From positions 182,161 through 246,160 of the forward strand of contig CAKZQQ010000003.1 of the NCBI GenBank assembly GCA_937141405.1: a stretch of 64,000 nt of DNA, in the 5' to 3' direction. Origin of the DNA: an uncultured Campylobacterota bacterium. Lineage in GTDB: Bacteria; Campylobacterota; Campylobacteria; Campylobacterales; Sulfurovaceae. Below the pieces are notes generated by a model. It made no database searches, had not been told where the DNA came from, and was given only the letters and a program-made list of their open reading frames with translations. Positions 41,793 to 50,386 of this stretch are shown in pieces; position 1 is the first letter of the stretch; each line of letters opens with the position of its first letter. Position numbers and translations under genes: made by a program.

Positions 41793-41889
41793 AAATGACC
41801 TTATATTCTTAACTTTTATTATTATATCCCATCTTTACCCCATTTTTAAATGCCATACTTTGAAAAATCAAAAAAAGGAGAAAACAAAA

Positions 41890-42144
41890 ATGGAAGAAGT
41901 AGAAAACAAAAGAGGAATGACAGCAGGTATCATAGCGTGTGTTCTCGCAGGAGTAGGAATTTTATTTTTTGGTGTTGTTTTTGTGCCGTTGGCTATGATA
42001 GTAGCGCTTTTTGGGACTTTTTTAGCAGTAAAATCTAAAAATACCAGCGCTATAGGAGTGAATATTTTGGCATGGGTATTGGTGATCATAGGGGTAGCTA
42101 CCTCTCCTTTGTTGCTTGTTGCAATCGGCTTGCCAGGTAGCTAG
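41890..42144 (+). CDS. Small two-span membrane protein
   Basis: From ATG 41890 (AAAGGAG seven bases upstream) the product has 84 residues with two or three hydrophobic segments (GIIACVLAGVGILFFGVVFVP and the VNILAWVLVIIGVATSPLLL region) joined by a short KSKNT turn. It resembles generic DUF4190-like small membrane proteins, but I cannot name it. It starts a run of small envelope genes. Confidence 0.55.
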   Translation: MEEVENKRGMTAGIIACVLAGVGILFFGVVFVPLAMIVALFGTFLAVKSKNTSAIGVNILAWVLVIIGVATSPLLLVAIGLPGS

Positions 42145-42226
42145 CGATTTTATTGTCTGTTGGAACTTAGCTGGAGATTTATGAGTGTAAGAGTAGAGAA
42201 AATGATGAAATCCTAAGGAGAATAAA

Positions 42227-42571
42227 ATGAAAAAAAGTTTAGTTTTTATTGGTTTAATCAGTGCTTTGATATTGGGTGGATGTAGCGAGAAGGATAAAAA
42301 CTACTACAGCACTAATAAAAAAGCAGCTATAGAAAAATATGAGAAGTGCAATGAAAGTAAAGATAGTAGCTCAGAGTGCCTAATTGCATATGATGTTCTA
42401 AGCGAGTTTCTCTCATCTGCGAAGAAAAAATTTAGAGAATGTGAAAAAGCGGGAGAATATGAAAATGAAAGAATCTCTGAAGAGTGTATCAATGCAAAGG
42501 AAGAGGCGAAAAAGTTAAGTGGAGTATTTGGATATGCAGATCCTACTGATAATAAATCTTTTGGGTTTTAA
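42227..42571 (+). CDS. Putative lipoprotein
   Basis: The 114-residue product begins with a short lipoprotein signal ending in LILGGC, followed by a charged, helical domain with four further cysteines (KCNES, ECLIAYD, RECEKA, ECINAKEEA). These could form two disulfides in the periplasm. AAGGAG precedes ATG 42227. The cysteine pattern recalls the EexN-like lipoproteins downstream, but it is a separate family member or an unrelated protein. Confidence 0.65.
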   Translation: MKKSLVFIGLISALILGGCSEKDKNYYSTNKKAAIEKYEKCNESKDSSSECLIAYDVLSEFLSSAKKKFRECEKAGEYENERISEECINAKEEAKKLSGVFGYADPTDNKSFGF

Positions 42572-42706
42572 AAAGAAGAAAAACTTGATGACACTATCAA
42601 AATATTTAAATAATTATTGATAATTTAAGTCCATTGTGATTCTGAAAACACTATAATTTTTTACATTTTATCAATACGATAACAAATACATTGGTAAGGA
42701 GAAAGA

Positions 42707-42949
42707 ATGAAAAAAACATTATTTGCAATATTGCTTCTAGCAATAGGTTTTAGCGGATGCGGAGAGAAAACAAAAACAAAAGAGTATTATATGCAGCCTG
42801 AAAATGCACAAGAGCTTGAAGCAAAAGTGAAAGAGTGCAAAAATGATCCCGGAGGAGTTGGTCAAACTCCAAATTGCATTAATGCCATAGAAGCTTCTAT
42901 CTCTAAAGACATGAAAGCAGAATACAACCATAGTATATTTGATAACTAA
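42707..42949 (+). CDS. EexN-like lipoprotein, copy 1
   Basis: The 80-residue lipoprotein (lipobox GFSGC) has the short EexN-type domain: YYMQPENAQELEAKVKECKNDPG, then TPNCINAIEA. EexN proteins are small envelope lipoproteins, some linked to entry exclusion of conjugative plasmids. A close paralogue lies at 43624, and the first 78 bp of the two genes are identical. AAGGAG precedes the start. Confidence 0.75.
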   Translation: MKKTLFAILLLAIGFSGCGEKTKTKEYYMQPENAQELEAKVKECKNDPGGVGQTPNCINAIEASISKDMKAEYNHSIFDN

Positions 42950-42964
42950 AAAAGGGTATATAGA

Positions 42965-43342
42965 ATGAAAGAATTTTTCAATTTATCATTTAAGGGACTA
43001 ACGCCTAGCTATTATTATAGACAATTGATATTTGGCTTTATTATTGCAGCATTATTTATTTCTATAGCATGGTCACACGAAACAGATACACTAAAGTTAA
43101 CTGGTTCGATAATATCTTTTATATTTTTAGCCCTTTTATATCCTTACTCTATATTTGTTTATGAATCAATCGTCGGATTTTTTGTAGGAGAAAATATTTT
43201 CTATTTTGAAGGGTTTTTAGCGTTGCTTTTCTTTTTGATAAAGTTTATTGCAATAATTTTTTGTTATGGCTTTTCTTTTATCATTGCACCAATTGGTCTA
43301 ATAGCACTTTATTTTCTGAATAAAAAAAGACAGAGTGAATAG
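42965..43342 (+). CDS. Small membrane protein of unknown function
   Basis: The 125-residue protein has about four hydrophobic segments (QLIFGFIIAALFISIAW, GSIISFIFLALLYPYSIFVYESI, EGFLALLFFLIKFIAIIFCYGF, and IIAPIGLIALYF). It ends in a basic tail. There is no catalytic motif. It is very AT-rich, follows EexN copy 1 by 15 bp with an AAAAGGG site, and may be co-expressed with it. No family is recognised. Confidence 0.55.
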   Translation: MKEFFNLSFKGLTPSYYYRQLIFGFIIAALFISIAWSHETDTLKLTGSIISFIFLALLYPYSIFVYESIVGFFVGENIFYFEGFLALLFFLIKFIAIIFCYGFSFIIAPIGLIALYFLNKKRQSE

Positions 43343-43405
43343 GATATCAAATTGGTAAAAAATAAACTAAACTAAAATATGAATAGACTATAAAGGAGAC
43401 CAACA

Positions 43406-43627
43406 ATGACAGATGAAAATATGTTAAAACTTGCTAAAGAGTTTGAGAGCATAAACATAGTGGAAGAGATTTTGGCAAAAGGTTTTCCTGCAACATATCG
43501 AGACGAAAAGCGATATCCCGGTAAGATGCTTAAAGAGTATCCAGACGGCAGACTTGAGTCTATTGACATCGATATGGATACTTTTGAGACAATAGTTCTT
43601 GAAGTTTTGAGAGAAGGCAAAGAATGA
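43406..43627 (+). CDS. Small protein of unknown function
   Basis: The 73-residue soluble protein is rich in charged residues (MLKLAKEFESINIVEEILAKGFPATY, then RLESIDIDMDTFETIVLEVLRE). AAAGGAG lies upstream of ATG 43406. It overlaps EexN copy 2 by 4 bp (ATGA-type coupling), so the two are one unit. No family is recognised. Confidence 0.55.
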   Translation: MTDENMLKLAKEFESINIVEEILAKGFPATYRDEKRYPGKMLKEYPDGRLESIDIDMDTFETIVLEVLREGKE

Positions 43628-43860
43628 AAAAAACATTATTTGCAATATTGCTTCTAGCAATAGGTTTTAGCGGATGCGGAGAGAAAACAAAAACAAAAGA
43701 ATATTATATGCAAGATGAGAATGCTCAAGAGCTTGAGGCAAAAGTCAAAGAGTGTAAAAATGATCCGGGAGGAGTTGGTCAAACTCCAAATTGTATTAAC
43801 GCAATAGAAGCTATGGTTGCAAAAAGTATGAAAGCTGATGATACAAGTATATTTGATTAA
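43624..43860 (+). CDS. EexN-like lipoprotein, copy 2
   Basis: The 78-residue lipoprotein is a duplicate of the one at 42707. The leader and first 26 codons are identical at DNA level, and the rest differs mostly at third positions until the last 20 residues. The EexN-type core (ELEAKVKECKNDPGGVGQTPNCINAIEA) is conserved. It is coupled to the upstream small gene by a 4-bp overlap. Confidence 0.75.
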   Translation: MKKTLFAILLLAIGFSGCGEKTKTKEYYMQDENAQELEAKVKECKNDPGGVGQTPNCINAIEAMVAKSMKADDTSIFD

Positions 43861-43872
43861 AAAAGGTAAAAG

Positions 43873-43983
43873 ATGCAACTATTCCAAGACTCTGGTAAAA
43901 GTCTCGAGAATATTTTTCAGTTGATTGAAGATGCCGGCACCTCTGATATGGTCAATCAGTTAGCAGGTATACTAAGTTCTTAG
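43873..43983 (+). CDS. Possible 36-residue peptide
   Basis: ATG 43873 to TAG 43981-43983 encodes a 36-residue helical peptide (SLENIFQLIEDAGTSDMVNQLAGIL) directly after EexN copy 2, with an AAAAGG site. It could be a real small gene or the decayed start of a longer one. Confidence 0.3.
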   Translation: MQLFQDSGKSLENIFQLIEDAGTSDMVNQLAGILSS

Positions 43984-44075
43984 ATTACTGTAGATTCTTC
44001 TTTGGAATATCATAATTTTATCTTTTTAACTAAATTTTCGATACAATCACGCAATATTGTATAAAAAGGATATGC

Positions 44076-45368
44076 GTGAAAGTTACAACTAAAAGAATCG
44101 ATGATGCCAATATCTCAATGAAAGCGAAGATTTCAAAAGAGATGTTAGAGCAGGAGGTCGATAAATTAGCCCAACAAGCCGGCAAAACTATGAATATATC
44201 CGGCTTTAGAAAAGGGAAAGTTCCTGCCCATGTCGTGAAAAAAATGCATGGTGATAAGCTCGAACAAGACGCACAAAGTGAAGCTGTAAGAACTATGCTT
44301 GATGAGGGAAGTAAAAGTGCAAAGATCAATCCAGGTGATGTGATAGGGCAGCCACTCTTTAAAAAGTTTGAAAATGGTGATGATGGTATCGATGTGGAGC
44401 TTGAAGTCTCACTAAAACCAACGATAACTATCGAGGGATACCAAGAGGTTATACCGACATTTAAAAAACCAAGTGTGACAAAAAAAGAGATTGATGAGCG
44501 ACTCAAAGGTCTTGCAGAAGCACAAGCGCCTTTTGAGGCAATCAAAACAAAAAGAGGCATCAAAGACGGCGATAGTGTTGTTATCGATTTTGAAGGCAAG
44601 ATAGAGGGTGTTCCTTTTGATGGCGGCAAAGCTGAGAAGTTCAACCTTAAAATTGGTTCAAAACAGTTTATCCCGGGCTTTGAAGAGCAACTTATCGGCA
44701 TGAAAGCAGGCGAAGAGAAGACGATTAATGTTACTTTCCCAAAAGAGTATGGAGCAGAGAATCTTGCAGGCAAAGAGACCACATTTGATGTAAAACTTCA
44801 TGAGATTCAACAAAAAGCAAAAGTGACTATCGATGATGATTTTGCGAAAAAACTACTGCATGAAGAAAAAGATGCAACCGTAGAAACACTCAAAGAGAAG
44901 ATAAAAGAGCAGATGGAAAAAGAGAAACTCTCAAAACTCTACCAAGATGAGCTCAAATCAAAAACTATCGAAGCACTCGTGGGTAAATTTGATTTTGCTT
45001 TACCAAACAATATCGTAGAGCAAGAGGTAGATGCGAAAGTCAATCAAAAAGCAGGCCAAATGAGCAAAGAAGAGCTTGAAAGTTACAAAAATGATGCTAA
45101 AAAGCTTGAGAAACTCAGAGATGAGTTCAAACAAGAAGCAATTGATAGCGTTAAAGCAACATTCCTTGTTGATGAGCTTGCAAAAAAAGAGGGTATCAAA
45201 GTAGATGATCAAGAAGTTTCTCAGACGATCTATTATGAAGCGATGATGTCAGGGCAAGATCCACAACAGACTATCGAGTACTATCAAAAAAATAATCTTT
45301 TGCCTGCCATTAAAATGGGAATCATCGAAGATAAACTTTTTGCAAAACTTTTAGGCATTGACAATTAA
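44076..45368 (+). CDS. tig: Trigger factor
   Basis: The ribosome-bound chaperone and peptidyl-prolyl isomerase. Residues 1-about 145 form the ribosome-binding domain with the signature GFRKGKVP (SGFRKGKVPAHVVKK). An FKBP-type domain runs about 155-240 (GDSVVIDFEGKIEGVPFDGG), followed by the long helical C-terminal domain. It starts at GTG 44076 with AAAAGGA upstream; ATG 44072 is out of frame. clpP and def follow, a common arrangement. Confidence 0.95.
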   Translation: MKVTTKRIDDANISMKAKISKEMLEQEVDKLAQQAGKTMNISGFRKGKVPAHVVKKMHGDKLEQDAQSEAVRTMLDEGSKSAKINPGDVIGQPLFKKFENGDDGIDVELEVSLKPTITIEGYQEVIPTFKKPSVTKKEIDERLKGLAEAQAPFEAIKTKRGIKDGDSVVIDFEGKIEGVPFDGGKAEKFNLKIGSKQFIPGFEEQLIGMKAGEEKTINVTFPKEYGAENLAGKETTFDVKLHEIQQKAKVTIDDDFAKKLLHEEKDATVETLKEKIKEQMEKEKLSKLYQDELKSKTIEALVGKFDFALPNNIVEQEVDAKVNQKAGQMSKEELESYKNDAKKLEKLRDEFKQEAIDSVKATFLVDELAKKEGIKVDDQEVSQTIYYEAMMSGQDPQQTIEYYQKNNLLPAIKMGIIEDKLFAKLLGIDN

Positions 45369-45409
45369 TTGTCATCAAGATATAGTAAATTATTTGAAAA
45401 GAGGTTGAA

Positions 45410-45994
45410 ATGTCATACATTCCTTATGTGATAGAACAGACAAGCAAGGGCGAACGAAGTTACGATATCTACTCAAGACTTCTCAAAGATAGAATCATCA
45501 TGTTAAGTGGCGAGGTTAATGATCAGGTTGCTTCATCGATCGTAGCACAGCTTCTTTTTCTTGAGGCACAAGATCCGGATAAGGATATCTACTTTTATAT
45601 CAATTCACCGGGCGGCGTTGTAACAAGCGGTTTTTCTATGTATGATACGATGAACTATATCAAGCCTGATATCGCCACGATCTGCATAGGACAAGCAGCA
45701 TCTATGGGCGCTTTTTTACTCTCAGCGGGTACGAAAGGCAAGCGATATGCACTTCCGCATTCTCGTATCATGATCCATCAGCCTTCAGGTGGCGCACAAG
45801 GACAATCAACAGATATTCAAATCCAAGCAAAAGAGATTCAAAGACTCAAAGATTCACTCAATGAGATTATGGCAAAAAATACAGGCAAGACACTCAAGCA
45901 GGTAGAAAAAGATACCGAAAGAGACAACTTTATGTCTGCCGAGGAAGCTTTGAAATACGGCTTGATTGACAAGGTTCTCGCAAAGAGTCTATAG
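45410..45994 (+). CDS. clpP: ClpP, ATP-dependent protease subunit
   Basis: The 194-residue serine protease has the catalytic serine in [11 protein letters not shown], histidine in [14 protein letters not shown] and aspartate in DTERDNFM. It forms the proteolytic chamber used by ClpX and ClpA. The nif-linked ClpX at 8480 would need this or another ClpP. It follows tig by 41 bp and precedes def by 3 bp. Confidence 0.97.
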   Translation: MSYIPYVIEQTSKGERSYDIYSRLLKDRIIMLSGEVNDQVASSIVAQLLFLEAQDPDKDIYFYINSPGGVVTSGFSMYDTMNYIKPDIATICIGQAASMGAFLLSAGTKGKRYALPHSRIMIHQPSGGAQGQSTDIQIQAKEIQRLKDSLNEIMAKNTGKTLKQVEKDTERDNFMSAEEALKYGLIDKVLAKSL

Positions 45995-45997
45995 CGC

Positions 45998-46513
45998 ATG
46001 ATTAGAGAAATCGTTATATATCCGGATAGGCGTCTCAAGGAGATATCAAAGCCGGTTGAGCATTTTGATGAGAGCCTCCATGCGCTTCTTGATGATATGT
46101 ATGAGACTATGATTGCTAAAAACGGCGTAGGGCTTGCTGCTGTGCAAGTAGGCGTGCATCTAAGAGCGCTCATCATCAATATTCCGTTTGATAAAGAGCT
46201 AGAAGATTCTCAACCCAAAGAGAATACGCTCGAAGTCATTAACCCAACCCTTTTAGAGATAAGCGGTGAGACCGATTTTCAAGAGGGGTGTTTGAGTGTA
46301 CCCGGCGTCTTTGAAGATATTGTTCGTGCGCAGTATGTGAAAGTGGAGTATCAAGATAGATTTGGCGAAAAGCATCTCATCGATGATGATGATTTTTTAG
46401 CGATTGCTCTACAGCACGAGATGGATCATCTCGATGGTAAGGTTTTCGTAGAAAAACTCTCTTATATCAAGCGCAAGAAGTTTGAAAAAGAGTGGAAAAA
46501 ACTGCATCCATAA
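45998..46513 (+). CDS. def: Peptide deformylase
   Basis: The 171-residue metalloenzyme removes the formyl group from nascent proteins. All three motifs are present: GVGLAAVQVG, EGCLSVPG and the metal-binding QHEMDHLDG. It lies 3 bp after clpP in the same operon. The length is normal. Confidence 0.97.
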   Translation: MIREIVIYPDRRLKEISKPVEHFDESLHALLDDMYETMIAKNGVGLAAVQVGVHLRALIINIPFDKELEDSQPKENTLEVINPTLLEISGETDFQEGCLSVPGVFEDIVRAQYVKVEYQDRFGEKHLIDDDDFLAIALQHEMDHLDGKVFVEKLSYIKRKKFEKEWKKLHP

Positions 46514-46588
46514 AATCGAAGATAACTTAAATTTAATTGCTATTAAGATAAAATTTTCAATCAAAAAAATTAATAGTGAGGTGATTAG

Positions 46589-47338
46589 ATGGATAGACGT
46601 GAAGGAATGAAGCAAATAATGTTGCTTTTGGGAGTATCGGCAACCATGCCATTGCAGGCATTTGATTTCAATAAAGCAATTGATGCTGCAGGAAGTTTGA
46701 CCAAGGCAGCGTCCATAACAGATGCAGATATCAAGGCATACTATTCACAACTTAGCAAAGAGTATGATTCGCAAAATAAAGTTGCTACTAGTGGCAATAA
46801 GTATGGTAAGCGATTGATACACCTCACAAGAGGTTTAAACTCATATGATGGCCAACGATTTAATTACAAAGTTTATTTAACTTCAGAAGTGAATGCTTTT
46901 GCTATGGGAGATGGAACGGTGCGTATTTATAGTGGCTTGATGGATTTGATGACAGATGATGAGGTTCGTTATGTGATAGGTCATGAGATGGGACATATCA
47001 AATTTGGCCATTCTAAAAAGCGTATGCAAGCTGCATTAACCACTTCCGCATTGCGCGATACTCTCTCGGCAGCCGGAGGTAAAGCAGCACAACTATCTGA
47101 TTCGGAGCTTGGAGGCTTATTTGAGAAAGTCGTAAAAGCACAACATTCACAGAGTAATGAACGAGAGGCAGATGATTATGCTCTAAAATTTCTCAAAACC
47201 AAAAAATATAATCCAATGGCAGCAGTTACGGCATTGCAAAAGTTAGATAAGTTATCAGGCGGTAGAGGCGGAGGATGGCTCTCAACTCATCCTGCACCAA
47301 AAGAGCGTGCAAATCGTATGCTGAAACAATTATCATAA
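46589..47338 (+). CDS. Periplasmic M48 family metalloprotease
   Basis: The 249-residue protein has a signal peptide (KQIMLLLGVSATMPLQA) and the zinc motif HEMGH in VIGHEMGHIKFGH. The third ligand region follows in SNEREADDYALKFL. It belongs to the short LoiP/YcaL-like M48 proteases that act on outer-membrane or periplasmic proteins. It probably starts at ATG 46589 with GAGGTG upstream; ATG 46607 is an alternative right at the signal peptide. It ends with STHPAPKERANRM, a usual family ending. Confidence 0.88.
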   Translation: MDRREGMKQIMLLLGVSATMPLQAFDFNKAIDAAGSLTKAASITDADIKAYYSQLSKEYDSQNKVATSGNKYGKRLIHLTRGLNSYDGQRFNYKVYLTSEVNAFAMGDGTVRIYSGLMDLMTDDEVRYVIGHEMGHIKFGHSKKRMQAALTTSALRDTLSAAGGKAAQLSDSELGGLFEKVVKAQHSQSNEREADDYALKFLKTKKYNPMAAVTALQKLDKLSGGRGGGWLSTHPAPKERANRMLKQLS

Positions 47339-47356
47339 AAATAATAAAGAACAATT

Positions 47357-48079
47357 ATGGAAAAAAGTAAGTTAAGCACGATCATTTTTGCAGTTTTGAT
47401 AGCAGGCGGGATAGCACTAGCGGGGTATTTTATAGGGCAAACTATGTACAATGCAAAAGTGGCCATAAATACGGCGACCGTTAAAGGGCTTGCCGAGAGA
47501 GTTGTCGAATCAGACAGGGCAGATTGGACGATACTCTATGCCGTAGGCAGCACGAAAAGAGAAGACATTCCTGCGCTTTATGCACAAGCAGAGAAAGATC
47601 AAAAAACTATTATAGATCTACTTCTAAAAAACGGTATAAAGGATGAAGAGATTACCATAGGAACTATTGATTATGATCATGCTGTTTATAGAGATGAAAA
47701 TCAAAAAATTGTTGACGAGCAATATAGATTAAGAGGAGATATAAAAGTATCTACTCAAAATATTCACCTTATAGCAAGTCTACGTCAAAAGGTCAATAAA
47801 CTACTCACCGAGGGGATAAATGTTTCAAGCGGTAATCCTACATATCGTTTTACAAAATTGAATGACATCAAGCCTGAAATGCTTGAGACAGCAACTAAAA
47901 ATGCTAGAATTGCTGCCAATGAATTTGCAAAAAATGCGGGCACAAGTGTAGGAAGAATCTATAGTGCGAGACAAGGCAATTTTTCTATACAAGATTTTGG
48001 ACAAGACTATGGCGATACACAAGAGATAAAAAAGGTTGTTAGGGTTATTACTACGATTACATTTTATCTTAAAGATTAG
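47357..48079 (+). CDS. SIMPL domain (DUF541) protein
   Basis: The 240-residue protein has an N-terminal membrane anchor (LSTIIFAVLIAGGIALAGYFIG) and a SIMPL/DUF541 domain: ATVKGLAERVVESDRADWTI, then KLNDIKPEMLETATKNARIAANEFAKNAG and VRVITTITFYLKD. Proteins of this group sit in the periplasm or membrane; some are linked to stress or metal responses. It follows the M48 protease gene by 18 bp, so the two are probably co-expressed. Confidence 0.82.
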   Translation: MEKSKLSTIIFAVLIAGGIALAGYFIGQTMYNAKVAINTATVKGLAERVVESDRADWTILYAVGSTKREDIPALYAQAEKDQKTIIDLLLKNGIKDEEITIGTIDYDHAVYRDENQKIVDEQYRLRGDIKVSTQNIHLIASLRQKVNKLLTEGINVSSGNPTYRFTKLNDIKPEMLETATKNARIAANEFAKNAGTSVGRIYSARQGNFSIQDFGQDYGDTQEIKKVVRVITTITFYLKD

Positions 48080-48212
48080 TAGAGACATCTCTTTTTTTAA
48101 AGAAATATGATAATAGTGCAGGTGTGGATAGCCTCACATTTCCCTTTGCAGGAAAATATGACAATATGACATATTTTTAGCTTTCATTTTTTTTCTATGT
48201 GATAATGCCTGC

Positions 48213-49772
48213 ATGGGAAAAGTAGAACAGATAAAAGAAGAGAAACCAAAAGAGGATGCCATCCTCAATAAGCTTACTTGCGCTACACTTGAAGGTGCCA
48301 ATGCAAAAGTGATCGATGTGGAAGCGACTTTCACAAAAGGCTTGCCGGGGTTCACCGTCGTTGGGCTTGCAAGTAGTGATATACAAGAGTCAAAAGATAG
48401 GGTAAAATCAGCGCTTTTGACTAATGAATTTCATTTTCCACCTCTCAAAATCACCATCAATCTTGGACCAAGTGATCTCAAAAAGAGCGGCACACACTTT
48501 GATCTCTCGCTCGCACTTCTTATCGCATCCAATAAAACCAAGATAGAACAAGAGGGACTCTATGTGTTTGGCGAGCTTGGATTGGACGGCAGGGTAAAAA
48601 GCAGCTCCATGCTCTTTCCTATCATCCTTTCGCTTAAAGAGCAAGGACTTATCAAAAAAGCGATTGTGCCAAAAGAGGCGATGGAGTATCTTGCCTATAT
48701 ATCAGGGGTAGATTTTATCCCCGTTGAGAGCCTGCTTGATGCGCTTCGAGCAATCAAAGGAGATATAAAGCCTCAAGAGATAGAGAACTTCTCTTATGAT
48801 GCAAAAGTGCTCAAGGTTACTGAAGATGCATACTACTATAATAGTGATTTTAAGAGCGATTTTTTAGATATCAAGGGGCAAAAAATCGCAAAACGCGCCG
48901 CACTTATCGCAGCGGCAGGGATGCACAATTTTTTGATGCAAGGAAACCCGGGATGTGGTAAGAGCATGATCGCAAAGCGGATTATCGACATATTGCCACC
49001 TCTGAATGAGAAAGAGATACTCTCTATCGCAAAGCACCAATTTTTAGATGGCATCTTACCTGATTTTGCAGCCAAGAGACCTATGCGTTCTCCACACCAT
49101 ACGGCAACGATAGCCTCTATTTTTGGCGGTGGCTCAGTATCGGCACGTATCGGCGAGGTAGCCCTCGCGCATAAAGGCATCCTCTTTTTTGATGAGTTGC
49201 CTCACTTCTCAAAACAGACTCTAGAAGCTCTTAGGGAGCCACTTCAAGATAAAAAAGTACATATCGCAAGGGTCAACTCAAAGGTCGCTTACGAATCAGA
49301 TATCATGTTTATAGCTGCGATGAATCCATGCCCTTGCGGCAACTTGCTTTCCAAAAGCAAACCGTGCAGATGTAATGAGAGTGAGATAAAACGCTATACA
49401 AATAGACTTAGTGATCCTTTTTTGGATCGTATCGATATATTTGTCACGATGCAGGAGGTAAGCAAAGATGATAGTGCCGACATCTCCTCAAAGCAGATGC
49501 TTGAGAAGGTTTTACAGGCTTTTGTCAACCAAAAAAGTAGAGCTCAAGAGCGACTCAACGGGAAGCTCAACGAAGAGGAGATTGAGCGATTTTGTCTCTT
49601 GAGTGCAGAAGCACAAGCGATATTGGAGAGCGCCATAGCCAAATTTGCTTTGACACATAGAAGTATAGCAAGCATCAAAAAGGTTGCAAGAACGATTGCC
49701 GATCTTGAAGGCGTAAAAGATATCGAAAAACCACATCTCTTAGAAGCATTGAGCTATCGTAGAAGGAAGTAA
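48213..49772 (+). CDS. comM: YifB/ComM family Mg-chelatase-like AAA+ ATPase
   Basis: The 519-residue protein has the ComM layout: an N-terminal Lon-like S5 domain (VDVEATFTKGLPGFTVVGLA), an AAA+ core with Walker A GNPGCGKSM and Walker B GILFFDELPHF, a zinc-finger segment CPCGNLLSKSKPCRC, and a C-terminal helical domain. ComM is a helicase that promotes branch migration during natural transformation. The ribosome site at ATG 48213 is weak. It is downstream of the SIMPL gene by 133 bp with no clear gene between. Confidence 0.92.
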   Translation: MGKVEQIKEEKPKEDAILNKLTCATLEGANAKVIDVEATFTKGLPGFTVVGLASSDIQESKDRVKSALLTNEFHFPPLKITINLGPSDLKKSGTHFDLSLALLIASNKTKIEQEGLYVFGELGLDGRVKSSSMLFPIILSLKEQGLIKKAIVPKEAMEYLAYISGVDFIPVESLLDALRAIKGDIKPQEIENFSYDAKVLKVTEDAYYYNSDFKSDFLDIKGQKIAKRAALIAAAGMHNFLMQGNPGCGKSMIAKRIIDILPPLNEKEILSIAKHQFLDGILPDFAAKRPMRSPHHTATIASIFGGGSVSARIGEVALAHKGILFFDELPHFSKQTLEALREPLQDKKVHIARVNSKVAYESDIMFIAAMNPCPCGNLLSKSKPCRCNESEIKRYTNRLSDPFLDRIDIFVTMQEVSKDDSADISSKQMLEKVLQAFVNQKSRAQERLNGKLNEEEIERFCLLSAEAQAILESAIAKFALTHRSIASIKKVARTIADLEGVKDIEKPHLLEALSYRRRK

Positions 49773-49827
49773 GAATATGGCTATTGTAAATATAAATTTG
49801 CACAAAGTCTATAAAATATGATAAAAT

Positions 49828-49843
49828 GTATTACATGTAATAC
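49828..49843. promoter_or_regulatory. Operator palindrome of the toxin-antitoxin operon
   Basis: GTATTACATGTAATAC is a perfect 16-bp palindrome 14 bp before the antitoxin ATG. It probably binds the ribbon-helix-helix antitoxin for autorepression. Confidence 0.65.
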
Positions 49844-49856
49844 AAAGGAGTTTATT

Positions 49857-50066
49857 ATGTTATCAGTTAGACTTGATAGTCAGACACAAGCAAGGATAGA
49901 TAAACTTGCAAAAGTTACAAAAAGACCTAAAAGTTTTTTTGTTAAAGAAGCACTGGCAAATTATCTTGATGATTTAGAAGATTATTATGATGTGCAAAAA
50001 AGAAAAAATAGTGCCGATAGAGAGTTAATATCATTTGAAGAATTAAAAAAGGCACTTGATGTATGA
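49857..50066 (+). CDS. Ribbon-helix-helix antitoxin (RelB/CopG type)
   Basis: From ATG 49857, with AAAGGAG seven bases upstream, the product has 69 residues. The N-terminal MLSVRLDSQTQARIDKLAK is the DNA-binding ribbon and helix, and the rest is helical and acidic for toxin binding. It overlaps the toxin gene by 8 bp. A longer in-frame start at 49818 would run through the operator palindrome and is rejected. Confidence 0.85.
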   Translation: MLSVRLDSQTQARIDKLAKVTKRPKSFFVKEALANYLDDLEDYYDVQKRKNSADRELISFEELKKALDV

Positions 50067-50313
50067 AATAATTTTTGATAAGAAAGTTATTAAAGATTTA
50101 AAACGCATAGATAAAATATGGCAAGTTAAAATCATCCAAAAGATAGATGAAGTCTTGCGTACAAATCCTCATGAAGGAAAAAGACTCATGGGCAATATGT
50201 CAAATTTCTTTCGCCTAAGAGTAGGAGACTACAGAATCATCTATGAGATTATTGATGAGGCTATAATGGTTGAAGTTATTAAAATAGCTCACAGAAAAGA
50301 TGTTTACAAATAG
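50059..50313 (+). CDS. RelE/ParE family toxin
   Basis: The 84-residue protein has the RelE/ParE fold: YEIIFDKKVIKDLKRID, KIDEVLRTNPHEGKRLMGN, then FRLRVGDYRIIYEI and a terminal IAHRKDVYK. RelE members cleave mRNA on the ribosome; the terminal HRKDVY is the usual end of this group. ATG 50059 overlaps the antitoxin gene, while an in-frame TTG at 50056 is the only alternative. Confidence 0.87.
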   Translation: MYEIIFDKKVIKDLKRIDKIWQVKIIQKIDEVLRTNPHEGKRLMGNMSNFFRLRVGDYRIIYEIIDEAIMVEVIKIAHRKDVYK

Positions 50314-50386
50314 AGTTGCCTTTATTGGATAGGCATAAGCCTGAAAAAGATTGTGTATCAAGCCCTCAATGCTTTGTTTTCTGCTT

